Positions 11,841 through 23,222 of a DNA stretch of 64,000 nucleotides are shown here, piece by piece (the stretch's first letter is position 1; each line of letters starts with the position of its first letter). The notes under the pieces are model-generated. The model had not been told where the DNA came from. It worked only from the letters and a program-made list of their open reading frames with translations, and searched no databases. The position numbers were made by a program, and so were the translations under genes. This stretch comes from Codonopsis lanceolata. Lineage: Eukaryota; Streptophyta; Magnoliopsida; Asterales; Campanulaceae. The stretch is taken from positions 113,206,168 to 113,270,167 of the forward strand of contig CM028379.1 in assembly GCA_013146195.2 (NCBI GenBank), read 5' to 3'.

Positions 11841-12271
11841 TTAGAGGTGTAAGTGGTTTGATTTGGTTTGATTTAGGCCAAAATCACGAACTGAACCATC
11901 CATATTGGTTCCAAAAATCCCAAACTAAACCGAATAAGACTTAGAACTGAACCGAATCGGTTTGGTTTGGTTCGGTTTTGTGGTTTATATAAATTATTTT
12001 TAATCAACTTAACAAATATTAAGAATAACAATAAAAATAAGATTTTAATTTAGAATTAATATCAAAATTAGAAAATAACCTACTAAAAATAAATTATCAT
12101 AAAAAAATACAAATTTCAAAATAAATACAAAAAATGGAAGAAATAAAAATCATCCAACAATCAAAATTTTGTTTGGTTTAGTAGGTATATATGTATATAT
12201 ATTATGATTAAATCAAGTGTATAGATTATGCATATCAGATTATCAAAATGTTTAGAATAGTTAATAAATGT

Positions 12272-12311
<40 letters not shown>

Positions 12312-12478
12312 ATAAAAACATATAAGTTGGTTTCGTTCGGTTTGATACCAAAAATCGTGAATTGAACAGCTTTTCAATTTTTGAAACCGAAACCGAATCG
12401 TTTTCGATTAAAACTGAGCCAAACCAACTAATTTGATTTGATTTAGTTCCATGGCTTGATGGTTCCGATTTACACCCT
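11841..12478. mobile_element. hAT-like MITE, 638 bp, 8-bp TSD
   Basis: An exact 8-bp direct repeat acctaaaa flanks it (11833-11840 and 12479-12486). Ends are ttagaggtgtaag and, reverse-complemented, agggtgtaaatcgg. The flanks inside are rich in cggtttggttcgg motifs in inverted orientation. An 8-bp target duplication and ends of the GGGTGTAAA type fit a non-autonomous hAT element. A TA microsatellite lies at 12274-12308. No transposase frame is present. Confidence 0.75.
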
Positions 12479-12486
12479 ACCTAAAA

Positions 12487-15056
12487 CATCTACGGCAAAT
12501 ACTAAATCAACTAGGAAAAGAAAATCCAATTAAAAATGGTAAAAATTAGTTTCCAAAACAAAACGAAAACAAACTTGGGTAAGAATTAATGTGCCGCACT
12601 GTTGGCGGACGCAAGAAAGGGCAACTTTCCAAAACTTTGCACAATGGCCCCTCAAGTAAGTAGAGTTTATTTGAAGTTGCATAATTTTCATTTTGACACC
12701 CTGTGTTTGTAAAACACCAATCTTGGTCTCTACAATACACATTTGATTTCCTTCATTTTTCATCGATCAACATAAAATGTGAATAACTTTTTAAACAATC
12801 TTTTATTCCCCAATGGAGAACACTTATATATTTTAGATTTGCCTGAAAGAAAATGAGAAACTAAATAAACTATTTACGCCCTTTATTAAACCGAAAAAAA
12901 CTAATGGAATTTGACCGAATGAGTGAAAATGAAACAGGACAAATGCGAGGGGTTGACGCTGGAATTTAGCCACACCAGTAGGTGTTTATGTGTAATATTT
13001 TGTTTATTTCCTTTAATTGGCATAGACTTGTTATCAATTGACCAAATTAATTTAGATATTTGAATTTATCTGTCCGTAGTCTTGATCTACTCCTATTTAT
13101 AATTTTATATACCTCCCATAAAAACTCGGGGATGGTTTTTAAATGAAGGAAAGGTAATATAAAGTTTTGATTTCTTGTTCAACTTTGGTAATAAGTAATA
13201 ATGTTATTCAAATAGAGGAAGCATTGAATAAAATCAATGGCGTGTGGTAATACCTGATTAAGTTTGGACTGCAACCAAGAAAAAGATTGGAAAAACAGGT
13301 AAACTAATTAGTCAAAAGAAGATATATACGTACAAAATCTTGAAATACAATTGGATTGGAGCATATAACATATTTGTAATTGTACGTATACGTATACTAG
13401 TTGATTGATGTGTTGGATCGAATTTAGTGGTAAAAAAGGAACTAATTATCTTATCCCCCATATCTTTAAAACCCAAAGTGGGATTGTGGTCACGGCAAAA
13501 TGGTGCATAATGTGGGTTCAAAGTGTAGCAATTTGAAAAAAAAAGCAAAGAATCCAAAAAAGATAAAGGAGTTAATTTGTTTTGACATCAAAAGGCAAAA
13601 TAAGAACAATAAAACAAGAGAGAGACTGTGTAATGTTATAGAGGGTATGGGGACTGGGGCTCCAATTTGTCGTGGAATGCTGCTATTGACGGGTTGGCTT
13701 TGTTTATATCATTTCCTTTTCCATTAGGGCAAAAGGGACAGTTAGAAATTGGCGTTGACGCTTCCTCGTACGGATATATTTTATCTATAGCCCTAGTTTG
13801 GGTAGCCCTTCCACTTTTTACCCGCATATTTTTTCAAATTTTTATTTCTTTTTTCTCATTTAAAAAAAAAAAAGAAACCCACTAGTGGAGTGTTACTCTT
13901 TTTGTTCCATGAAAGAGAGTCGTAACAGATTAATTAATCGCTTATGAAAGTGAACGTTCAATATCTGGATAGAGACGCCCATCTTGAGATATGGACTAAC
14001 CATCAAGTTTGGGCCTTGTCAAATGGAAGCGAGGTCATGGCCCTACGTACTGCACGATGTCATCCATCGACCTTAGCCTCAAAACTAATGCATAATTTAC
14101 TTAGAGTAAAAAAGAATGACATAACAACTCCAATTAATGCGTGCTCCATTGTCGTCGATTAAGCTTGAGTTGAAGCCTTGTTTTTGTGGTTTGTGCTCAA
14201 TCTCATGAGACTCTATCTAATCTTGAGTTTGTTTAGTTGAGCCTCAAAACCCTTAATTGGTTTATCTCAACCCAAATTGGTTCTTCAATTGTTTGTGAAC
14301 AATTCATTCTATTCGAGACAATTCCACTGGAACAATCGAACCCCAGCTTTTTTAATACGCTGCATATGAACGAGTCAAGCTCGAATGATTGGTTTACGAA
14401 GGACTCTCGACATTAGTTGATCTTGGTTTGTCACCTTTGAACCAACTAAAATTCAAAGTTAATTGAGTATAGATATCCGATTCGTTTGAAAGCCGAGGCA
14501 TAAATTCCCATGCTTGTATTAGTTGAGAGAAAAAAAAATCTTCCAAAAAGGTTTTTAAAAAAATAAAATTTTGAAGCTACCCTACCATACCAATTACCAA
14601 GGCTCATCAATTTCGGCAATTATAGAATTAATTATTTTTAAGGTAGTTATAGGAAGAGTAATAGTAACAGAAAGGGAGGCACGTTTATATGTAGCCGACT
14701 TTGGCACGTGAGGGGCCGATGAGATTTTAGAGCGTTACATAATTGAGCGGCCCAGCCAAGCGTGTGTAGAGGGAGGGTAAGATTCACGTGACATCACCCC
14801 CAAAAGGCCATGGTAGAAGGTTGGCCTGTCAGCAATCAATCTGGTTTGCAGTTGCAATTTTTATTTTTGTTCTCTTTTTATCTCCCTATCTCTCTCACGG
14901 ACACACACGCACGCACGCAAATCCCATTCTCAATTCAGCATTACAAAATCTATTTATTTTCCCTGGCATGATGCCATCCACTCATTCGCAATTAATTTGG
15001 ACCAAACTAGTGTGATTACAAATTACAATTATTTTTTACAGTGATCCTATAAGGTG
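12487..15056. other. Gene-free intergenic DNA
   Basis: About 2.6 kb with only short open frames of no recognisable family. There are G-box cores (CACGTG) near 14706 and 14786, which alone do not show a promoter. No paired repeats or protein homology were evident. Confidence 0.45.
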
Positions 15057-15070
15057 TAAAACTATCGACT

Positions 15071-15168
15071 GCTCCAAAGGGGTGGTCCAGTGGTAGACAT
15101 GGGGCTTCACAGAGTGTGAGGTCTCAGGTTCAATCCTTTCCTATGCCCTCCTTAGAAGAAAAAAAAAA
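15071..15168 (+). mobile_element. tRNA-derived SINE with 14-bp TSD
   Basis: The 14-base sequence taaaactatcgact occurs exactly on both sides (15057-15070 and 15169-15182). Inside are a pol III box A (tggtccagtgg, consensus TRGYNNANNGG) and box B (ggttcaatcc, consensus GGTTCRANNC), then a short body ending ccttagaagaaaaaaaaa. Internal pol III boxes, an A-rich tail and a long exact target duplication are diagnostic of a SINE. At about 98 bp it is short for plant SINEs. Confidence 0.88.
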
Positions 15169-15391
15169 TAAAACTATCGACTCTATATATTAGTACGAAC
15201 GAATTTAACTCACAAACTTTGATAAGTAGTTAAATAAATGCCATTATTATTGATTTGGTTCAAGTGTTATGATGTGCTCCACGGGATCACCAATACAACT
15301 GTTAATTTAATTTTACAACACTATCAATCATATGATACAATTTTTTACTCCTAATTCACATTCAATTGTAACTGATCTCACCATATACTAA

Positions 15392-16184
15392 GAGCATCCA
15401 CAATGGTTACACCCTAAAACACCCTTTATATAACCCCCTAAATCTTTTTAGAGGTCCTTTAAAAAAGTTTCAACTCCAATGAGCACCCTCTATATAACCC
15501 TTTGAATTGGTAACATCTTAATTAACAAACCTAATTACGAATATATTTCTATTTTTTATTTTTTTATTTTCCTACCGCAATTGAAATAAAATATTTATAC
15601 TTTTAAATTTTATATTTTATGAAAAATATATTATATGTTTTGATTATATCAATTATTTTTATTTAAAGAAAGTTTTGTCACGCTTTTTAATATTATCAAT
15701 ATACACATAATTTTAAGTTATATATAACAAAAAAAAGGAAATGATAGTGCAAAAAATACACTAAATTAATTGAAAAAGAAAATAGAAAAAATGGAAAGCA
15801 TACCATCATCAAAGTGATGATGTGAGTTGGGTTGTTAATTCATAGGCTCTCCATTTTAGCACATCAAAATTTTGGCAAAAAACTGGATGTTCTGATCAAG
15901 CCAAAAAAAATTCCAGTTTTTGCCGTCTTCTTTAAATTTTGGAACAATTTTTTTGAAAAGGAACGAATACTAGGAAGAAGACCAATGGAGAAAGAGATAG
16001 GTGGGGGAGAGAGAAGAAAGAGATGAATGGAGGCCGGCTAATACTCACCCAATAAGTTGGGGGAGATTTAGCTTTTTTTAGGGATAGGGTGATTGATAGG
16101 GTGTCCATTGTGGGGGTTAAGTGTGGTAAAAAAACCCTAAAAACGGTTTTAGGGTGTTAATAAAGGGAACCACTGTGGATGCTC
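15392..16184. mobile_element. Tourist-like (PIF/Harbinger) element, TAA TSD
   Basis: Left end GAGCATCCACAATGGTTA and, reverse-complemented, right end GAGCATCCACAGTGGTT, each flanked by TAA (15389-15391 and 16185-16187). The subterminal block CACCCTAAAA is also inverted at both ends. The size is 793 bp. The one open frame inside (15832-16026) shows no transposase motif, so the element is non-autonomous. Confidence 0.8.
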
Positions 16185-16461
16185 TAATATTGATTTGATC
16201 TTATATATTAAACCTTGCACATAAAATATTTACTTTTAAATGTGTAGATATTTTAATTTTTATAGTAAAATGTGTTGTTTATTTTTTTCTTTCATTGTGC
16301 ACTGTTAGGATGAGTTTTTGTTTTCCTTCTAATAGTCAGCTGGTGTAATACGAGTAAAGGACTTTTTAGGAATAAATTTCAAGAAGATCAGGAGAGGTTC
16401 TGTTTTCATTTTTCTATTAATACATCCCCAGGAGGCCTGATAATAAAATAAAAGGAAAATG

Positions 16462-16596
16462 ATATCCTTACCACTAATCCTACAATTTTTCTTACAACTA
16501 AGCCTTGAATTGGGGAAAATTGTTTTGGGCAAAGACAATTTTACCCTCTTTAAAGCTTAGTTGTAAGAAAAGTTGTAGAAATAGTTGTAAGGCTAG
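16462..16596. repeat. Short foldback element, about 135 bp
   Basis: Two arms of about 42 bases: the left contains cttacaactaagcc and the right contains the reverse complement gcttagttgtaag. The arms extend outward through ctacaa and ccttac blocks. Target duplication is unclear, so the superfamily is not assigned. Confidence 0.55.
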
Positions 16597-18388
16597 CAAT
16601 GTTGAAAATAAAATGCCAGAATTGCCAAAAAAAAAAAAAAAACCTATTAAGCCATGATGTTGGCTTAATAGTTTGACTATCACTGAATTCTTGTATCATG
16701 AGTTTTAACTAGCAGGATGTCTTGTGTCTGTGTCCCACTCTCACATGGTAAAAATCCCTTTGGGTTACTGGGTAGCACCAGAGATAATTAATCGCAGACC
16801 TAATGTAATTTAAAAATACTTCCTAGAAGACACACACACACACACTCAAACAAATTTATAAAAAAAAAAAAAAAACACCTGTTGAATCAATAGCCAATAG
16901 GCTGTTTTGTGTGTGTGCGGCTGTGTGAGAGAGAAAGCTGTTTGAAGGGGTACCTATCTTGATATCGCCAAACTGTAAAGACAGTTATATGTGGTTTTCG
17001 GACCTCCTACTTCCTACATACATAAAACATTAAAACCTAACCCTTATAATGCCTTGCCTACCGCACGTGCCAGCCAATTTTTCAGCTTGTAAATTTTATA
17101 CATTCTCTTTCGGGTTTCCCTGTTAACTTTGTTCATGTCTTTGCCTAAAATTGTGTTTGTGTGGATATTAATTTTACCAAGTCAAAACAAACATATTGTA
17201 AAATGACTGGATTGGCCTAGCTAGCTAGCTAGCTACTCAGCTTTTCTTATTGTGTATTCGATAAAGGCATTAATAGGGTCAGAATGACAATGCTAATTAC
17301 AAGCATAGGCAGTGTGTTTATTACTGACATAGTGACATCGCTTGGTGCTGACTTTGTTAATTCTTTAATTTCATATGTTTTATATATAGTATATACTTTC
17401 GTTGGTTCCGAAAGGGGTCATAGAAAATGACAATGGTAGCTGAAATATTAAGATGGCATTTCCATCTATAAACATTATTTTTAATTGTTGGTCATCAAAA
17501 CGATACATTTCGTGGCCGTTGAGCATTTTAGTTCGAGTCGCCCTAACTTTTCTTTCATCTCTAGTGCTTAGAAAATTGAAGTTTAATTTCTGATGTAGAG
17601 TGTATGCCTCATTTCTTGTATCTGAAATATGTGTATGTTTTTTATAATTATTTTGAAACATAAAAACTACTAAAAATTACATATTTTATGATTTGTTAAA
17701 AGTAAAAATAAAAATTTATTTGAAAACATGTAATCGGTTTTGTCAAAAATTAATTCAGAAAAAAAAAACAAAGGAGCATATAAAAAAATATCTTTTAGAA
17801 TAAGCAGATTTTTATCGGACAAATTAAAAAGGAAAGTAAAAAAAGACTATGATATTTGACCCACTCTATGTCTTGTCGTATAGAGGCTGAAGACAAATGA
17901 AGACAAAAATCGGGATTCTTATCACTGCTATCTATACTCTTTCAATCCCCCCCCCCCTCCCCAAATAAAAATAAAAATTGCAGATTTTCTATAATGGAAG
18001 ATAAATCTAAGTACAATGTCAAACTATTTAATATACAAGTATAATATTTTAAATAATATATAAACTTTGAATCATTGAAATACTATCAACAACTTTTACA
18101 ATTTTCTAATTACAAGTAAATATTTATACAGAATTATATTTCATTCACCAACGGTGTAATTTTTTTTTATATAAACGGGTTTTGAAAATCAAGATAAAGA
18201 TTGTGACTGACACGAGTCACGATCCAAATGCTGCTTATATTACAAAGATTTTATACCACCGGTGAATAAAAATTTTACTTTTTAAAAAATTAATGAGCTT
18301 GTTTTTATAATATTTTTAGTTTAGTTTTTTAATTATAATTAATATACCTTTACATTTTAATTTGATATATGCATGTAATATTTTTAAT
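16597..18388. other. Gene-free intergenic DNA
   Basis: AT-rich spacer with several homopolymer runs, an AC microsatellite near 16831 and a C-run near 17947. Open frames are short and unrecognised. Nothing else could be supported. Confidence 0.45.
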
Positions 18389-18484
18389 GAATCTTTTTTT
18401 TTTTTTCTCCTAAGGGGGGCATGGGAAGGGATCGAACCCGAGGCACTCACACATCATCACATGTTTACCACACGCCACCCCAGG
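18389..18484 (-). mobile_element. SINE of the same family, minus strand
   Basis: Reverse-complemented, it reads ggggtggcgtgtggtaaaca near the start, box B ggttcgatcc (18429-18438 on plus), then cttcccatgcccccct and an A-run. The order and tail match the SINE at 15071 (box A region, box B, ccttagaaga, poly-A). No target duplication is obvious, so this copy is older. Confidence 0.7.
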
Positions 18485-18921
18485 CGACTAAAGAATGTGG
18501 GTAGGAGGTGTCAAACCTACACCCTCATTGTTCTAAACCTTAAAGGATTAAGACCGACCAACTCCACTAACGTAATAGATTAAAAGAAATGGACAATTTA
18601 TGCCGATTCGAAAGGGGAAGAAATTCAAAGTTGACCGAAGCGAACTTTCACCATTTGGAGATACCGTCAGTTCTTCAAGCCCGCGGTGTAATTGTATTAA
18701 GAGTATGAGACGTATTATGAAACTTCATATGCAAGACGAGTCTGATGTAGAACAGGTGGTTGATACTTATTTGAGTAAGGTTTTTGGTAAGAGTTCGAAG
18801 TTCAGGGGGTCAAACGACAATTTTTAAAAATTGGTCATGCGGGTAGTTTTCACAGTTTTCCTTTACTTACCAGTAGAAATCATTTAACGGTCGACAGAAC
18901 TTTAACAGAATATAACTTTTA

Positions 18922-19055
18922 CGTTCGGATAAATTATGGGACCCGCCGCATATCAAATCGAAGCTGATGAGATCTACATGAATCACGGGGTATAACCTGT
19001 GGCGAGTTCGTTTTAAGCCCAAAAAACACTGTTTAAGAATTGTTACGGGCCTTGG
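18922..19055. repeat. Dispersed 130-bp block shared with 40092
   Basis: Shares ordered blocks with 40092-40230: ggataaa, ggaccc-ccgcatatcaaatc, gagat-tac, the gtggggt/acggggt tract, and aaaaacactgtttaag versus aaaatcgttgtttaaa. This is a dispersed repeat of unknown class. Bases 19100-19240 downstream look LTR-like (TATA-like tataaatacc), but this is not established. Confidence 0.5.
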
Positions 19056-19329
19056 AAGTTTTCAGGCTTTCGTCAATTTTTGTTTATTTATTTCTTTTTA
19101 GGGTTTGGTTTGTTTTAGATAATATAAATACCATGATAACCGTTTGTTTAGACAATTTTGATAATTAATTGAATTTTCTTATTCTCATTGCTTTGTACTT
19201 GAGAACCCTAAGCCATCTTAGGCTTGGATTGATATGAATTTCTCGTGGAAGAGTTCGTTTAGATTGTTTTGCTGCATCAAAGTTTCACTCTTTTAAAGTA
19301 CAACTCATTAACGCTTGGAGTGTCGGATC

Positions 19330-19378
19330 AGGGAGATCCGTCTTACATAAATACATGTAAACTGTATTTATTAAGTTT
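19330..19378. repeat. Half copy of the dispersed 126-bp element
   Basis: Contains gagatccgtcttac and acatgtaaactgtattta, matching only the right half of the element at 11628. Confidence 0.55.
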
Positions 19379-19513
19379 ATGTCTTATATTAATAATCTCA
19401 TTCGGTGATCAAAAAAGCAAAAATAAAAACTATTTTATTAGTGAAATATTAAAAATATAAGTTTTTTATTATGTGCCATTGGATTTGACCCCTTCACAAA
19501 GATTAGAGCTGTA

Positions 19514-20141
19514 GAGCATCTTCAATGTTAAACTTTTTAATACAACTTCTTAACTGGGTTCCACTGTCACTTACATATTTTTCTCTTTTTACCCAATTAA
19601 GAATATATCTTCCCATTGTATATTATTCTTAACATATTCTTAACTATGTCCCACTACCACCGTATTAATTTTATACTTCATTCTTATTTTTATACTTATC
19701 AACAAATAAATTTATTTCACGTTATTTAATATATTTCATATTTAAATATTTCGTATAAATAAATAATTTATAAATTAAGATATAAATTAATTTAAAAATA
19801 ATAATTACATTATTATTTTTAAATTTTATAATTTATAATTTATTATTTATTATTTTTAAATTTTATAATTTATAATTTTTAAATTTTTAAATTTTTAAAT
19901 TTATAATTTATAATTTAATAAATAAATTTAAAAGGTTTTACCTACCCCCTCCCCTCCCCCCTCCCCCTCACAGCCGCTCTTTTTTCTGTATAAATAGTAA
20001 CTTCCTATTTGGGAAGTGTATAAAGTCTCTCCTATATGGAGCCTTGTTGGAAGTGTAAGAATTTTGTTCCTATTGTTCATTTGTCCAATTCCTAATTAGA
20101 ATATGTATAAGAATTTGATAAATAAAACAATAGGGATGCTC
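19514..20141. mobile_element. Second Tourist-like element
   Basis: Starts GAGCATCTTCAATG and ends, reverse-complemented, GAGCATCCCTATTG. The right flank is TAA and the left flank is GTA, so the target duplication is decayed. The interior is very AT-rich, with poly-A/T shuffles at 19730-19930. Its ends resemble those of the element at 15392. Confidence 0.6.
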
Positions 20142-20795
20142 TAAGTTGTTCATATACTCGTAGAGCTGGAGACGAGTGTAGTCCATTCGCCAAATGTGGA
20201 CGTTCCTGAATCGTTTACAAAAATCTTTTTTTTTTTTTTTTTGGTTTTTCAAGGTACCTCATGACCAAAATTTAAAAGTAATCCGATAAGAGTCAAAATT
20301 GATCTCTTTACCTAAGCAACTAGAGTCGGTTGGTAAGTTGGTTCATCTCAGGCTATCCGGGTGAAAAATGATGATTAAAAAAAAAAGAAAAAAAAGGACC
20401 ATAGAACATGTCAGATTTCACCCTTACTTTACATGTACACTTCACTCTAAGTTATTCGACAAGTCGTGTAGGTGGCTATTTTGGTCAATTGATACCATAA
20501 TAATTCAAGGTTATTATCATGTTATTATAAAAAAATAAATAATAAACACAGCTAAAAGCTCAATGTCAAATTCAACAAGAAAATTAAATGAATAAAGAAT
20601 ATTGTTGAGTACAAGAGGAGGTGTAGAACAACAGCGACTTCTTCTCTCTCTTACACACACACACAAACACAAACACACTCCCTCTATATTTGGTTTGGTG
20701 GTGTTCTCTCCACAGGAAAGAGAGAGACAGAGATAGACATACATACATATATACATATTTTTTGCCAAAGACTTCATCATAGTATATGAATGAAT
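20142..20795. other. Upstream spacer of the BELL gene
   Basis: No gene seen. CT- and AC-rich runs at 20636-20690 and GA-rich sequence at 20715-20740 are of the kind often found upstream of plant transcription start sites. A possible decayed SINE-like stretch near 20325-20395 ends in an A-run but lacks a convincing box B. Confidence 0.4.
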
Positions 20796-21483
20796 AATTT
20801 TATATATAAGATTTGATTGTTTTTGCTTGTTCGTCTCTCTTTCGAGAAGGCGATTGCAGAGAACACTCTCACTGTAAAGCGGAACAAAAGAAAGAGAAAG
20901 ATTGAAAAACGACAGATTACAGACACTGTCTCAGGCAAAACATCAGACAGAGAAAGCAAAGCAAAGGATTCAAGAAAAGACTTTCAAATTTCAATCCTCT
21001 CCCACCGGCCTCATCCCCAGCAAGGAAAACGATGTCTGAGAGCTTTGTTCCCTGCTAGCTTTCCCAACCTGAAACTCTCTAAGGTATTTCTATTATTTGT
21101 ACTCACTCCTACTTTTAGTATTTTATGCCTACATCCAACTACGCTAGCTCGAGCCCCCGGTTTTCTTTTCTTTCTTTTGTTTTTTATAAACAAAAAAGAA
21201 TACTACATAAATTCAATTTCAGAAAGCACCCAGGAAAAATCCCATATGATGCTATCCAGCTATTTTTCTTCTTCTAATGCAAAATAATTTTATTTTTGTT
21301 CTTGTTTTAGTGTGTGTGTGTGTGTGTGTGCGCGCCTGTTTTTTGCTTTTCTTTTAATTTTTGGGTTTTGTATATCATCGGATGAACGATCTATGGCTAA
21401 TTATAAACCGTGGAGCAGCTCAATATTGGAGATAAAGATCAGGGGGATGCTTAACTGAAGAGCACTGAAAAGATGATGATGTC
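20796..21483 (+). promoter_or_regulatory. Promoter and 5' leader of the BELL gene
   Basis: A TATA-like box (ttttatatataag) lies at 20797-20809. The leader that follows is GA/CT-rich. A plausible leader intron runs from a donor at 21084 (ctaag/gtattt) to an acceptor at 21310 (tgttttag), just before a TG microsatellite. Upstream AUGs occur at 21032, 21382, 21393 and 21473, each opening a short reading frame. The transcription start and leader intron are inferred and need transcript data. Confidence 0.5.
21382..21458 (+). promoter_or_regulatory. Overlapping upstream ORFs in the BELL leader
   Basis: Two upstream frames overlap: 21382-21435 (17 residues, beginning MNDLWLIINR) and 21393-21458 (21 residues, beginning MANYKPWSSS). 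Another short uORF lies at 21032-21058 (MSESFVPC). A triple-ATG uORF at 21473-21493 overlaps the main start codon out of frame. Such frames usually reduce translation of the main ORF; here that is an inference. Confidence 0.55.
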
Positions 21484-23190
21484 ATGGAAATAGAAAAGCC
21501 ACCGTCTTTACTAGTTCACAATTCCAAGGGTGGGGATCGTAAAATTGAGGAGAGGGGGAAGAATTGTTCGAATAATTCTATGTCACAGGATTATATCTTT
21601 AATTTCTCACATGGGTTCGAGAGATCGCAACAAGAGCAGCAGCAACAGAATCATATAGCGAATCAGATCCCGAGGGATAAGCTTAGAGTTCAAGGGTTTG
21701 AGCCGTCACTTGTGGGTTTAGATGAGGAGGAAACCGGTGGCCTTAATTCAGCTGTTTATGAGACAGCTGGGATGTTGTCGGAAATGTTTAATTTCCCATC
21801 TGGAGCCGCCACGGCTACCACTGCAACTGAATTATTGGAGAACCAAATATCATCCCAAAATTATCACCGGAACCAGCGCGCCGGAGATTGGTACGGAAAC
21901 AGACAAGGAGGTAGTGGAATGGTGGTTGGAAGCATGAATGAGTCGGCGGCTCAAGCCATGCAGCTTTTCCTTATGAACCCAACACAGGCGGCGGCTGCTC
22001 CAAGATCACCTTCTTCACAATCTCCTTCTTCTACACTTCACATGTTGCTTCCATCTTCCAATTCTGCCCTTCATCATCATGCTTTTCACAACTACCCAGT
22101 TGGTAATACCAATACTTCAACTAGTAGTGTATCTCCATCAGGGCAAGGGCCTTTCGGTCAATCTACCCAATTCTCATGGGCACCTCCCGGTAGTTCAACC
22201 CATGAAGGAAATATCGTCGAAGGCCAAGGGCTATCTTTGTCGCTCTCTTCTTCTTTACAACACTTGGAGGCAGCCAAAGTTGAGGAATTACGGCTAGGCG
22301 ATAACGGCGGGGCCGGGATGTTATATTTCAACCAAGTAGGGGTTGATCAGTCCAATTCTGCTGCGACCCAGTATCCTTACACAACCAAAAATTTACATTT
22401 GCAAGGCGGACCAATAATGGGTCAAACACACCCGGTTCACGTTGGGTTCGGATCTTCCTCGTCCTTAGGAGTGATGAATGTATTAAGAAATTCAAAATAT
22501 GTCAAAGCTGCTCAAGAATTATTGGAAGAGTTTTGTAGTGTTGGTAGAGGTCAGTTCAAGAAAACCAAGTTCGGGTCAAACAAAAGCAATCCAAATCCAA
22601 GTACTAGTACTGTTGGTGGTACGGCGGGTTCTTCCTCTTCTTCAAAGGATCTCCCTCCTTTATCAGCTGCTGACAGAATTGAGCACCAACGACGAAAGGT
22701 CAAACTTTTATCGATGCTCGATGAAGTACGTACCTACTCTCTCTCTCTCTTGCCAATTATTGTTGCTTAATCCATGACTTTAAAAATCAACCGTGGGGGG
22801 GCAAAGAAAATTCCGGCAAGTTTCCTGCATTATTTTAAAATCCAAATATAGATTTTTTAGAGAAAAGCCGGCTTCTAAAATAGGTTTTTTATAATTATAA
22901 TATACAAAGATCATTCAGGATCTTTGTAATAAAATAGATTTCTTTTTCTTAATTTTCTTTTGCGTTTGGTGAAACCGTGAAAGGCTATTCAGAAACAATC
23001 ATTTCTTGTGATTAATAAGGAAAGTTGACTATAACTAGTTGTTAGCTTTACAAGCTCCTACAGAAAAACATTCTCAAACCCACCATTGCATTAATATTGC
23101 AGAAGTCATCAATTAACATTATGATTGAACTTAAAAATTTGTAACATTTTCTCTTCATTCTGCAAAATGTTAATTTAATCTAACAATAAT

Positions 23191-23222
<32 letters not shown>

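Noticed and set aside
15071..15145. Genuine tRNA gene
   Set aside because: Box A and box B are present, but the sequence cannot form a proper acceptor stem. The poly-A tail and target duplication show a SINE.
20325..20395. Third SINE copy ending in an A-run
   Set aside because: The tcggttggtaagttgg stretch resembles a box A, but no acceptable box B or target duplication was found.
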